Below are positions 1 through 7,824 of a DNA stretch of 64,000 nt, piece after piece. The stretch comes from Streptomyces sp. 11x1 (GTDB taxonomy: Bacteria; Actinomycetota; Actinomycetes; Streptomycetales; Streptomycetaceae), in NCBI RefSeq assembly GCF_032598905.1, contig NZ_CP122458.1, positions 1,736,001 to 1,800,000 of the forward strand, in the 5' to 3' direction. How positions within the stretch are numbered: position 1 is the stretch's first letter; every line of letters begins with the position of its first letter. The position numbers and the translations under genes were made by a program. The notes beneath the pieces are model-generated. The model searched no databases, was not told where the DNA came from, and worked only from the letters and a program-made list of their open reading frames with translations.

Positions 1-209
1 GCGTCCGGCATCCGACGTCCCTGCTCCACCGATTCCACCGTGTGCCGGGAGAAGCGGACGAGATCCGCGAACTCCGCCCGGCTGTAGCCCGCGTGCTCGC
101 GCAGCGCCTGTGTCACGGCGCCCCATGTCCGCAGACTGTCCGAGGGATCGGGTTCGCGGTCCACCGCCGTCCCCTCGTCGGCCACTGCCTCGTCGTAGTC
201 GTTGCTCAT
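1..209 (-). CDS. XRE-family helix-turn-helix regulator, N-terminal part (cut by window edge)
   Basis: The gene reads leftward from an ATG at 207-209 and runs off the window after about 69 codons. A charged, disordered leader of about 25 residues precedes a helix-turn-helix of the Cro/CI type: TWGAVTQALREHAGYSRAEFADL followed by the recognition segment SRHTVESVEQGRR. This is the layout of the abundant Streptomyces XRE regulators that pair with small DUF397 proteins or act alone. The rest of the protein, and so any ligand domain, is outside the window. The family assignment of the visible part is secure; the targets are unknown. Confidence 0.75.
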   Translation of the reverse strand, partial: MSNDYDEAVADEGTAVDREPDPSDSLRTWGAVTQALREHAGYSRAEFADLVRFSRHTVESVEQGRRMPD

Positions 210-316
210 GCCGCCGCCCGTCATCCGCGGCCACCTCCGGTCTTCGTGCGCTGTGGCCCCCATGCCCCGACGCCACCCACAGTGACGGGAAGACGTGCGT
301 ACTGTCCACAGAACGT

Positions 317-343
317 GCCCGTACGCTGACGCAGCGTACGGGC
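317..343 (-). terminator. Perfect 11-bp hairpin downstream of the NlpC/P60 gene
   Basis: The arms GCCCGTACGCT and AGCGTACGGGC are separated by five bases. The hairpin lies 55 bp beyond the stop of the leftward hydrolase gene and before the XRE gene, where a factor-independent terminator would sit. There is no clear T run, as is usual in Streptomyces. Confidence 0.5.
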
Positions 344-397
344 GCAGGTGACGCTCGCGCAGGTGGCCGCCCCCCGACGGTCACCGGCGCGAGTCCG

Positions 398-1279
398 TCA
401 GGAGATGGGTGGCACGTCCTTGCAGTCGGGCACGCCCGCCAGCCAGGCCGGGCCCTTGATGTAGATGTTGGTGACCCAGGCCCGGTAGTCCGGCAGGTAG
501 GACCAGACGTCGTTCTCGTAGCCCTCCGCCCGGACCAGCTCCGCGTGCTTCTGGCAGTACACGCGGATGGTGGTCGAGTACGGGAAGGCATAGACGCGGT
601 CGGCCCCGAGGCTGGGCAGGGCCTTGGTCCAGACGCCGGTGCCCCACGTCTGGTGGATGTGGCCGGTGGGTTCGCCGGTGTTGACGCGGACGGCGCCGAA
701 GTAGGTGCTGCCCAGCCGGACGTCACTCACCATCAGCTTGGTGCCGGACTGCCTGGCCTCGACCATCTTGCCCGCGCCGAGGTAGATGGCGATGTGCTGC
801 ATGTCCGTCGAGTCCTTGCCGTAGGCGAGGAGATCGCCGGGCAGCAGCGGGGCGAGGCCCTGGGCGGCGGTGAAGCGGGCGGCGGCGCGGTGTGTGTAGA
901 ACTGCTGGCTGGCGACGCCGTTGAGGATGTCCCTGCCACCGGTGGCCTGGGCGTACGCGTACCGGACCAGGCCGGAGCAGTCGAACCCGCGCCGCTCGGG
1001 GTCGTGTTCGCTGGCGGGGTCGGAGGGGTCGACCTGCCCGTAGGTGGCCCCGGGTGTGGCCCCGTGGCCACCGCCCCAGGTGTACCAGGTGCCCGCGGCG
1101 ACCTCGGCGCAGGCGGCGGCGATCGCCCGCTCGGCGGCGGCGGAGGCGCCGGACGCGAGAGGTCGGCAGTCACCGGCGGCGGGGGCGGCGGGTGCCGCCG
1201 AGGCCGTGGACACCGGCGCCCAGAAGAGCAGCGCCATGAGGGCGATCAGTGTGCGGATGACATTGGTCCGGCTCACCAT
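398..1279 (-). CDS. Secreted NlpC/P60 (C40) peptidoglycan hydrolase
   Basis: The product has 293 residues. A Sec signal peptide (about residues 1-29, ending STASA-AP) precedes an NlpC/P60 domain at about 50-215. The catalytic cysteine is in FDCSGLVRYAY (about Cys101) and the histidine in MQHIAIYLG (about His162), the standard dyad of bacterial endopeptidases that cut stem peptides. The last 75 residues contain two cysteines and several aromatic residues and may help wall binding. The ATG at 1277-1279 was chosen because it has a G-rich ribosome site and gives the signal peptide a normal length; an in-frame start at 1414 would add 45 Arg/Thr/Pro-rich residues. The leader contains a 9-bp tandem repeat. 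Confidence 0.85.
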   Translation of the reverse strand: MVSRTNVIRTLIALMALLFWAPVSTASAAPAAPAAGDCRPLASGASAAAERAIAAACAEVAAGTWYTWGGGHGATPGATYGQVDPSDPASEHDPERRGFDCSGLVRYAYAQATGGRDILNGVASQQFYTHRAAARFTAAQGLAPLLPGDLLAYGKDSTDMQHIAIYLGAGKMVEARQSGTKLMVSDVRLGSTYFGAVRVNTGEPTGHIHQTWGTGVWTKALPSLGADRVYAFPYSTTIRVYCQKHAELVRAEGYENDVWSYLPDYRAWVTNIYIKGPAWLAGVPDCKDVPPIS

Positions 1280-1301
1280 GCCGGAACCCCCGTTTCCTGT
1301 T

Positions 1302-1337
1302 GGTCTCTTCGGTCTCGTCGGTCTCGTCGGTCTCGAA
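1302..1337. repeat. Four tandem 9-bp units in the leader of the NlpC/P60 gene
   Basis: The unit GGTCTCGTC (variants GGTCTCTTC and GGTCTCGAA) occurs four times in a row, beginning 22 bp upstream of the start codon. On the transcript this reads as GACGAGACC repeats. The role is unknown; it is probably a slippage-derived minisatellite. Confidence 0.8.
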
Positions 1338-1492
1338 CGAACTCGTGATGGTCGGGCAGCAGCCTGGCCGACCACCACCCCGCTCGTCGAGATCCGGGTG
1401 TAGCCCCGTCCCACCGGGCAACGGGAAACACTTGGGAAACCCCTTCCGAGCAGGGCGATTGCCGAACGGTCCGCACAGTCGCCGCGTGTCGC

Positions 1493-4400
1493 TCAGTCAC
1501 GCCCGCACGTCGGTGGGTCCGCCGGGACGGAAACCTGGGGCAGCAGTGCCGCGCGCTCCTCGGCGCCGATGTCGGCGCGCAACCGGCAGATGTCCGCCAG
1601 CCGGGAGCCGGGGTCGAGGTTCCACAGCCGTACGGTGCCGTCGGTGCTGCTGCTGGCCACGGTCCGCCCGTCGGGGGCGAAGTCCACGCCCCACACCGCG
1701 TTCGTATGACCGGTGAGCGTCGCCCACGGCCGCCGTCCGGCGACGTCCCACAGGCGTACCGTGCGGTCGTTGCCGCTGCTGACGAGGGTGCGGCCGTCCG
1801 GGCTGAAGTCCACCCCGCGCACCGATCCCGAGTGGCCGGTCAGCGCGGTCTCGAAGCTGCGGTGCCGGACGTCCCACAGGCGTACGGTCCCGTCGTTGCC
1901 GCTGCTGGCGAGGGTACGGCCGTCCGGGCTGAAGGCCACGCCCCGCACGGCGCCCGAGTGGCCGGTCAGCGCGGCGAGTTCGCGATGCGAGGCGACGTCC
2001 CACAGCCGTACGGTCAGGTCGTCGCCGGCACCGGCGAGGGTGCGGCCGTCGGGGCTGAACGCGACATCGTTGACGAAGTCCTTGTGGCCGCCGAGGACGG
2101 CGAGTCGCCGGCGCTCCGCCACGTCCCAGAGGCGCACCGTGTGGTCGGCGCCCGCCGACGCGAGGGTCCGGCCGTCGGGCGAGAAGGAAACGGAGAAGAC
2201 CTGTCCGCTGTGTCCGGTCAGCTTCTTCAGCGCCTTGCGCTGCGCGACGTCCCACAGCCGGACCGTGCCGTCGGAGCCGGCCGACGCGAGGGTCCGCCCG
2301 TCGGGCGAGAAGGCCACCGAGAACACGGTCTCGGTGTGCCCCTCCAGCGCTGCCACGAGGGCGTGCGTCCGCGCGTCCCACAGCCGTACGGTGTGGTCGG
2401 CGTCGGCGGTGGCCAGCAGTTTCCCGTCGGGGCTGTAGGCGGTCTGCCAGACCTCCGTGAACGGGCGCGGCGTCAGGACGGCCCCGCTCAGGTCCCACAG
2501 CACGGCGGACTGGTCGAACCCGGCCGTGGCCAGCAGGGCGCCGTCGGAGGTGACGGCCACCCCGAGGACGTAGTCGGTGTGACCGGCGAGGACCAGGGTC
2601 TGCCGGCCGCTGCGCACGTCCCACAGCCGCGTCGTCCCGTCGCCGACCGCGCCGACGACCGTCTCCCCGTCCGGGGTGAAGGCGACGCCGTTGATGTCGT
2701 CGCTGCTGCCCGTGAACGTGTCGGTCAGCCGTCTGTCGTCGACGTCCCACAGCCGTACCGTCCGGTCGACGCCGGCGGAGGCCACCGTGCTCCCGTCGGG
2801 TGAGAAGGCGACGCCCAGCACTTCGTCGGCGTGCCCGTCGAGGGCGTCGACGGGCACGGCCCGGTCGGTGTCCCAGAGTCGTACGGCCCGGTCGCCGCCG
2901 GCGGAGGCGAGCGTCCGCCCGTCGGGGGCGTACGCCAGCGTGTTGATGTCGCCCTTGTGCCCGGGCAGGGTCGCGGTGAGCCGGGGGCTGGGCCCGATGT
3001 CCCACAACTGAACGGTCCCGTCGGCGGCGGCGACCGCGATTCCGCCGCCGCGCGGGTCGAAGGCGACCGCCCGCGCGCCCTTCGTGGCGTCGGAGAGCGC
3101 CGCCGTCCGCCGGTGCCCGCCGGTGCTCCACAGGGTCACGGGCCCGTCGGTGGATGTGATCGCGACCGTACGGCCGTCGGCGCCGAAGGCCACCGAGCGC
3201 ACGCGCCCCGGCACCCGGAACCGGGCGAGGACGCGGTGGCCGTCGGCCGTGCTGCGCAGGACGACCGTGCCGTCGGAACTGGCCGTCGCGAGGCTGCGGT
3301 CGTCGGGCGCGAAGGCGACCGCGTTGACCGGGCCGCGGTGCCCGTCGATGCGGGCGGAGAAAGGCTGTGACTGGGTGCTGAGCAGGGCGCCGCGGGCCTC
3401 GGCGGTGGGGGCGGTCCGGTAGGCCTCCTCGGCGAGGAGCATCGACGCCTCCGGGCGGCCCCCGGCCAGGGACACGGAGCGCGCGGCGAGGGCCTGGGAA
3501 CGGGCGACGCGTTCCTGGTCGAGGGCGCCCTCGCGCTGCTGGTAGGCGAGACCTCCGGCGGTGACGGCCAGGCCCAGCAGTACGGCGAGGGTGGCCAGCA
3601 TGGACTGTCGCAGCCGTACCTGTCGTCTGGACTGTCTGCGGCGTCCGTCCTCTTCCGCCTGACTGGCCCTCAGGAACGCCTCCTCGTCGGGCCCGAGCCT
3701 GCTCCAGCCGTCCGACTCCTCGGCCCACGCCGTCACGGTGTCGAGACGGGTGCCCCGGTACAGGGCGGACGGGTCGCGCCGCTCGCGCTCCCATTCACCG
3801 GCCGCGTGCGAGAGCTGCTGGTGCAGCAGGAGGCCCGCCCGGTCGGCACGGATCCAGCCGCGGAGCCGGGGCCAGGCGTGCAGCAGCGCCTCATGGGTGA
3901 TCTCGACGGTGTCGCTGTCCATGGTGATGAGCCGGGCCCGGACGAAGGCGTCGAGCGCGGCGGCGGCCCCGTCCGCGTCGCCGAGCCGCGCCATCAGGGC
4001 GTCCCGGCTCGTCCGGCGGCGGGTCGCTCCGGCCCCGTCCATGACGAGGACCAGCCGGGACAGGATGCGTCGGATCGTCTGCTGCTCGGCGGGATACAGC
4101 CGCGCGAACACGTTCTCCGCGGTGCGGGCGACCGCTCCCTGGATTCCGCCGGCCCGTTCGTACCCGTCGACGGTCAGCGCGGAGTCCCGCCGCCGCTGCC
4201 AGGTGGCGAGCAGCGCGTGGGAGACGAGGGGGAGCGCGCCGGAGGGTGTCTCGTCGGAGCCGACCGCGGAACCCCCGGGGCCCGTGTCCGGGTCGTCGCG
4301 CAGTCCCGCGTCCCGTAACAGCAACGGGACCAGGCCGGGTTCGAGGGTGAGGCCCGCGAGCTCCGCCGGGCGGGTGATGGACTCCCGTAGCTCCGCCACG

Positions 4401-5473
4401 GTCATCGGGGAGAGGACGAACAGTCCGTCGGTGAGGACGGGGGCGAGCTCGGGCAGGCCCAGACAGCTGCCGGTGAAGTCGGCGCGGACACCGAGCACCA
4501 CGACGGCGGGCGGGTGCGGGCTCTCCGCCGGCCGGGAGGTGGCGAGGGCGCACAGCACACGGGCGAAGGAGCGGCGTTCGCCCTCGTCCGAGCAGAGCGT
4601 GAACAGTTCCTCGAACTGGTCGACGATCAGGACCGGTCGGGCCGGTGGGGGCCGTCGCTCCCCGGGGGCCCGTGGCGAGGTGTCCGCCCCGGCCCGTACG
4701 GCGCCGAGCAGGGCGTCCGGGTCGTCCCGTACCTCGTCGGCGGTGACCCCGAGGTCGCTGCCCAGCACCTTGGCGGTGCGTTCCAGGAGTTCTTCCAGGG
4801 GGCGCGCGGTGGGGGTGAGCTGGACCACCGGCCAGCGGTCGGCGCCCGGCATGGGGAGGTCGCCGCGCCTGAGCGCGGGGACGAGACCGGCGTTGAGCAG
4901 GGACGACTTGCCCGCGCCGGACGGGGCGGCGAGCAACAGCGGTCCGCTGCCCACCCGTTCGAAGACCCGTTCCACCAGTGCGGCGGTGGCCTGCTCGCGG
5001 CCGAAGAACCACTCCCCGTCCTCAGGGGTGAACGCCGACAGACCGCGGTAGGGGCAGGTCTCGGCGGGCTGGTGCGCGGCGGCGTCGGGTCCCGGGTCGC
5101 CGTCGTCGCGCGGCGGCGCCTGCCGCAACAGCCGCAGCAACTCCCCTTCGGCGCCCAGCACTTGGTCGCACAGCCGGGCGACGTCGACGGTCGGCCGCTT
5201 GGCGCCGGTCTCGATCTTGCTGAGGTAGCCCTTGCTGTAGTGGGTCCGGCGGGCGAGATCGGTGAGCGACATTCCGCGTTCCTGCCGGAGCCGCCGCAGT
5301 TGTGCCGGGAAGGACAGCGTGGTCGGCGCGTCCCGGTCCCGTCCGTGGTGAGGGTCTGTCTGCTGTCCGTGCAGCGGGTCCCCCAAGGTGTCCCCCAAGG
5401 CAGTGCAGTGCGGCCGTGAGACGGCGGAAACCCAGGTTACTGCCGGGTCGGCGGGGGCGGCCAAGTCTTTCAC
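1493..5473 (-). CDS. XRE - nSTAND NTPase - WD40 propeller signalling protein
   Basis: The product has 1326 residues. The order is an XRE helix-turn-helix at about 55-115 (LRQERGMSLTDLARRTHYSKG), a Novel-STAND ATPase at about 145-560 with Walker A LAAPSGAGKSSLLNAG and Walker B VLIVDQFEELF, a single membrane-type segment near 640-660 ([19 protein letters not shown]), then 14 WD40 repeats to the end. Fourteen repeats would make two seven-bladed propellers; many blades carry the consensus VAFSPDGRTLASAG and end RLWDV. STAND NTPases are signal-dependent switches and WD40 repeats usually act as sensor or partner platform. The XRE domain suggests a transcriptional or DNA-linked output. The start is a GTG with a weak ribosome site, so the first 50 residues are uncertain. 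No partner gene is adjacent. Confidence 0.85.
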   Translation of the reverse strand: MKDLAAPADPAVTWVSAVSRPHCTALGDTLGDPLHGQQTDPHHGRDRDAPTTLSFPAQLRRLRQERGMSLTDLARRTHYSKGYLSKIETGAKRPTVDVARLCDQVLGAEGELLRLLRQAPPRDDGDPGPDAAAHQPAETCPYRGLSAFTPEDGEWFFGREQATAALVERVFERVGSGPLLLAAPSGAGKSSLLNAGLVPALRRGDLPMPGADRWPVVQLTPTARPLEELLERTAKVLGSDLGVTADEVRDDPDALLGAVRAGADTSPRAPGERRPPPARPVLIVDQFEELFTLCSDEGERRSFARVLCALATSRPAESPHPPAVVVLGVRADFTGSCLGLPELAPVLTDGLFVLSPMTVAELRESITRPAELAGLTLEPGLVPLLLRDAGLRDDPDTGPGGSAVGSDETPSGALPLVSHALLATWQRRRDSALTVDGYERAGGIQGAVARTAENVFARLYPAEQQTIRRILSRLVLVMDGAGATRRRTSRDALMARLGDADGAAAALDAFVRARLITMDSDTVEITHEALLHAWPRLRGWIRADRAGLLLHQQLSHAAGEWERERRDPSALYRGTRLDTVTAWAEESDGWSRLGPDEEAFLRASQAEEDGRRRQSRRQVRLRQSMLATLAVLLGLAVTAGGLAYQQREGALDQERVARSQALAARSVSLAGGRPEASMLLAEEAYRTAPTAEARGALLSTQSQPFSARIDGHRGPVNAVAFAPDDRSLATASSDGTVVLRSTADGHRVLARFRVPGRVRSVAFGADGRTVAITSTDGPVTLWSTGGHRRTAALSDATKGARAVAFDPRGGGIAVAAADGTVQLWDIGPSPRLTATLPGHKGDINTLAYAPDGRTLASAGGDRAVRLWDTDRAVPVDALDGHADEVLGVAFSPDGSTVASAGVDRTVRLWDVDDRRLTDTFTGSSDDINGVAFTPDGETVVGAVGDGTTRLWDVRSGRQTLVLAGHTDYVLGVAVTSDGALLATAGFDQSAVLWDLSGAVLTPRPFTEVWQTAYSPDGKLLATADADHTVRLWDARTHALVAALEGHTETVFSVAFSPDGRTLASAGSDGTVRLWDVAQRKALKKLTGHSGQVFSVSFSPDGRTLASAGADHTVRLWDVAERRRLAVLGGHKDFVNDVAFSPDGRTLAGAGDDLTVRLWDVASHRELAALTGHSGAVRGVAFSPDGRTLASSGNDGTVRLWDVRHRSFETALTGHSGSVRGVDFSPDGRTLVSSGNDRTVRLWDVAGRRPWATLTGHTNAVWGVDFAPDGRTVASSSTDGTVRLWNLDPGSRLADICRLRADIGAEERAALLPQVSVPADPPTCGRD

Positions 5474-5552
5474 CCGGAGTGGCGAAAACGCCGACGTCCG
5501 GAACCGCGGGCAGCCGGTTCCGGACGTCGTCAGGCGGACGTTCTCCGTGGCA

Positions 5553-5921
5553 CTACGGACGGAGGACGATCGAGTTGATGGGGGTGAGGTTGCGGTAGAA
5601 GGCGTGCCCCGCCGGAATGGTCTCGATGCAGTCGCCGCCGTTGTACTGCTTGCACAGGTCCGCGAGGGCGCCGCCGTACTGGTTGTTGTAGACCCAGTGG
5701 TACCCGACCTGGTTGCTCAGGTTGTGGGCCTTGTAGCTGTAGTACACGTTGGTCGGGTGCGGGTTGTCGCGCGGTTCGACGCCCTGGCCGTAGATGCAGA
5801 CCGCGCCGTACGGGCAGCCGTCCCAGGTGTCGGCCGGCTTGGCCTCGGCCGAGCCGCTGAGCGCCACCACCGCGGCCACCGACGTCAGGAACGCGGCGGC
5901 GCCGCGGAACATGTTGCGCAT
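5553..5921 (-). CDS. Small secreted Cys-rich protein, peptidase-inhibitor-I36-like
   Basis: The product has 122 residues. A Sec signal peptide (about 1-27, ending SGSAEA-KP) precedes a 95-residue mature part. The first mature segment, DGCPYGAVCIYGQ, has the CPxGxVCxY pattern seen in Streptomyces secreted proteins of the I36 inhibitor (SMI/beta-gamma-crystallin-like) group. Two further cysteines (near 90 and 98) allow two disulfides. The start has an excellent ribosome site (AAGGGGG, spacing 5). The gene is divergent from the GH43 gene. The I36 resemblance rests on this motif only, so inhibitor activity is unproven. Confidence 0.7.
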   Translation of the reverse strand: MRNMFRGAAAFLTSVAAVVALSGSAEAKPADTWDGCPYGAVCIYGQGVEPRDNPHPTNVYYSYKAHNLSNQVGYHWVYNNQYGGALADLCKQYNGGDCIETIPAGHAFYRNLTPINSIVLRP

Positions 5922-6182
5922 GTTTCCCCCTTGCTGGTTCTCACTGTTGCCGGGTCTCCCTGGCCGTTGACTTCGAAGCCAGCATCGCCATCTCGGGGAC
6001 CGGGATCGACGGGTTTCCTGTTGCCCGCCGGGAGCGCGGCCGGGAAACACGGTGTGACCAGGGCCGTTTCGGGACGGGAGGCAACCCCGGGGGGTGGTCC
6101 ATGAAGGCACGGGGAGCGGCACAGCAACACCACAGGGACCTCCAAGCGGAATCACCCTTCGCAGAAACCCCTGCGCGATCCA

Positions 6183-6211
6183 TTGACGTGCAGATACCCC
6201 CCTCTTATCTT
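6183..6211 (+). promoter_or_regulatory. Sigma-70-type (HrdB) promoter for the GH43 gene
   Basis: TTGACG at 6183-6188 and TATCTT at 6206-6211 are 17 bp apart, a near-consensus -35/-10 pair. They lie in an unusually A/T-rich stretch and are oriented toward the GH43 gene. The divergent region 5922-6287 otherwise holds only the ribosome site of the small secreted protein. Confidence 0.6.
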
Positions 6212-6287
6212 CTGACCGAAGTTCCGCACGATGTACGACATACCGAACAAAATAACATCCCCACGCCTCAGGGCAGTTCACGCAGAA

Positions 6288-7658
6288 ATGGGACGAGCGT
6301 TGAACAGAACCCTCAGGGCGGTCCTCGCCCTCCTCACCTCGGTGGCCGCCCTCCTGGGGCTCACCACCGCCTTCGCCGGCGCGGCCGGAGCCGCCCACCC
6401 GCCGGCGGGACAGGCGACGCGGTACACCATGACCGCGTTCACCAACAGCAGCGAGTCGAACATGTACGTCTACGACTCGCCGGACGCCACCGGATTCACC
6501 CTGCGGAAGGGCCCGGCCTACACCCCGCCCTCGGGCCTCATCCGTGACCCCAGCATCTTCAAGCACACCGACGGCTTCTACTACCTCACGTACACCACCA
6601 ACTGGACCGGGAACACGATCGGTTTCGCCCGCAGCACCGACCGGGTGAACTGGACGTTCCTGTACAACCACACGATCCCGATCAGCGGGCTGACCCGCAC
6701 CTGGGCGCCCGAGTGGTTCATCGACACCGACGGCAGCGTCAACGTCATCGTCTCCCTGACGGCGGCGAGCACCGCCGTCCACTTCACCGCCCACAAGATC
6801 ACGGCGACCAACTCCGCGCTGACCGCCTGGTCCGCGCCCACCCAGCTGGCCGGCATCGGGCCGAACAACATCGACACCTTTGTCGTCAAGGTCGGCTCCA
6901 CGTACCACGCGTTCACCAAGAACGAGACGACGAAGTACATCGAGTACGCCACCGCCTCCAGCTTCACCGGCCCCTACACCAAGCAGAAGACGGGCGACTG
7001 GGCCGGATTCGGCGACTGGGTCGAGGGCCCGGCCCTGGTCCAGCTCGACAACGGGGGCTGGCGCATCTACTACGACGGCTACCGCGCCGGGAAGTACTGG
7101 TACAGCGACAGCTACGACAACTTCGCCACCTGGTCCACGCCCACCGAGGTGCCCGGGCTGTCCGGCTTCATACGCCACGCCACCGTGCTGAAGGAGACAG
7201 TCTCCGGCGGTGTGACCCTCCCGACCAACACCACCCGCTCCCTCCAGTCCGTCAACTACCCCGGCCGGTACGCCGCAGTGCGCTCCGACAACCTCGGCTA
7301 CATCGACCCGGTAACCTCCTCCAGCAGCACCGCCGTCAAGCAGAGCGCCACCTTCACGATCGTGCCCGGCCTCGCGGACGCCAACTGCTACTCCTTCCGC
7401 GACTCCTCGGGCCGCTATCTGCGGCACTGGGACTACCGGATCCGCTTCGACAGCAGCAACGGCACGGCCGTCTTCAACAAGGACGCCACGTACTGCGCCC
7501 GTCCGGGCGCGACCGCGGGTTCGGTGAGCCTGGAGTCGTACAACTACCCGGGCCGCTACCTCCGCCACTACGGCTACGCACTCCGCGTCGACCTCTACCA
7601 GAACACCGACACCTTCCGCGCCGACAGCAGCTTCACGGCCGTGAGCCCCTGGGCATAA
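6288..7658 (+). CDS. Secreted GH43-like glycosidase with C-terminal AbfB (CBM42) domain
   Basis: The product has 456 residues from the ATG at 6288. A signal peptide (about 1-36) precedes a five-bladed propeller domain of the GH43/GH62 type. The expected acidic triad is visible: Asp in LIRDPSIF (about 87, general base), Asp in NNIDTFVVK (about 196) and Glu in DWVEGPALV (about 246, general acid). From about 310 to the end there is an AbfB beta-trefoil with the repeated NYPGRYLRH motif, known to bind arabinofuranosyl side chains. Action on arabinoxylan or arabinan outside the cell is therefore likely. Alternative starts are ATG 6231 and TTG 6300; the last has the best Shine-Dalgarno match (GGGACGAG). 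Exact specificity cannot be read from sequence. Confidence 0.8.
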   Translation: MGRALNRTLRAVLALLTSVAALLGLTTAFAGAAGAAHPPAGQATRYTMTAFTNSSESNMYVYDSPDATGFTLRKGPAYTPPSGLIRDPSIFKHTDGFYYLTYTTNWTGNTIGFARSTDRVNWTFLYNHTIPISGLTRTWAPEWFIDTDGSVNVIVSLTAASTAVHFTAHKITATNSALTAWSAPTQLAGIGPNNIDTFVVKVGSTYHAFTKNETTKYIEYATASSFTGPYTKQKTGDWAGFGDWVEGPALVQLDNGGWRIYYDGYRAGKYWYSDSYDNFATWSTPTEVPGLSGFIRHATVLKETVSGGVTLPTNTTRSLQSVNYPGRYAAVRSDNLGYIDPVTSSSSTAVKQSATFTIVPGLADANCYSFRDSSGRYLRHWDYRIRFDSSNGTAVFNKDATYCARPGATAGSVSLESYNYPGRYLRHYGYALRVDLYQNTDTFRADSSFTAVSPWA

Positions 7659-7692
7659 CAGCACCGAGCGAAGCCCCCGCGCCACCTGCTCT

Positions 7693-7738
7693 TCAGGGGC
7701 GCGGGGAACTGCGCGGCCAGCCCCCACCGGACCCGCAC
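7693..7738. repeat. Copy of a dispersed Streptomyces intergenic repeat
   Basis: The segment begins TCAGGGGCGCGGGGAACTGC and ends in CCCGCAC. It matches each arm of the large inverted repeat at 61527-61714. It lies between the convergent ends of the GH43 and EF-G genes. Confidence 0.8.
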
Positions 7739-7748
7739 ATGGGGGTCA

Positions 7749-7765
7749 AAGGGGCACAGCCCCTT
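7749..7765 (+). terminator. Hairpin terminator after the GH43 gene
   Basis: The arms AAGGGGC and GCCCCTT with a 3-base loop form a short perfect hairpin 90 bp after the GH43 stop codon. Confidence 0.5.
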
Positions 7766-7786
7766 GAGGATGGGACGGGTAGGGGC

Positions 7787-7818
7787 GGCGGGGGCGAGAA
7801 AAGGATCCCGCCCCCGCC
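7787..7818. terminator. Bidirectional hairpin between convergent GH43 and EF-G genes
   Basis: The arms GGCGGGGGCG and CGCCCCCGCC are separated by an A-rich loop (AGAAAAGGATCC). The hairpin sits 7 bp beyond the stop of the leftward EF-G gene and probably ends its transcript. Confidence 0.6.
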
Positions 7819-7824
7819 CTCCCC

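Noticed and set aside
1280..1492. Possible c-di-AMP (ydaO) riboswitch before the NlpC/P60 gene
   Set aside because: Wall hydrolase genes in Streptomyces often have this riboswitch, but I could not find its conserved paired regions; only the 9-bp repeat is present.
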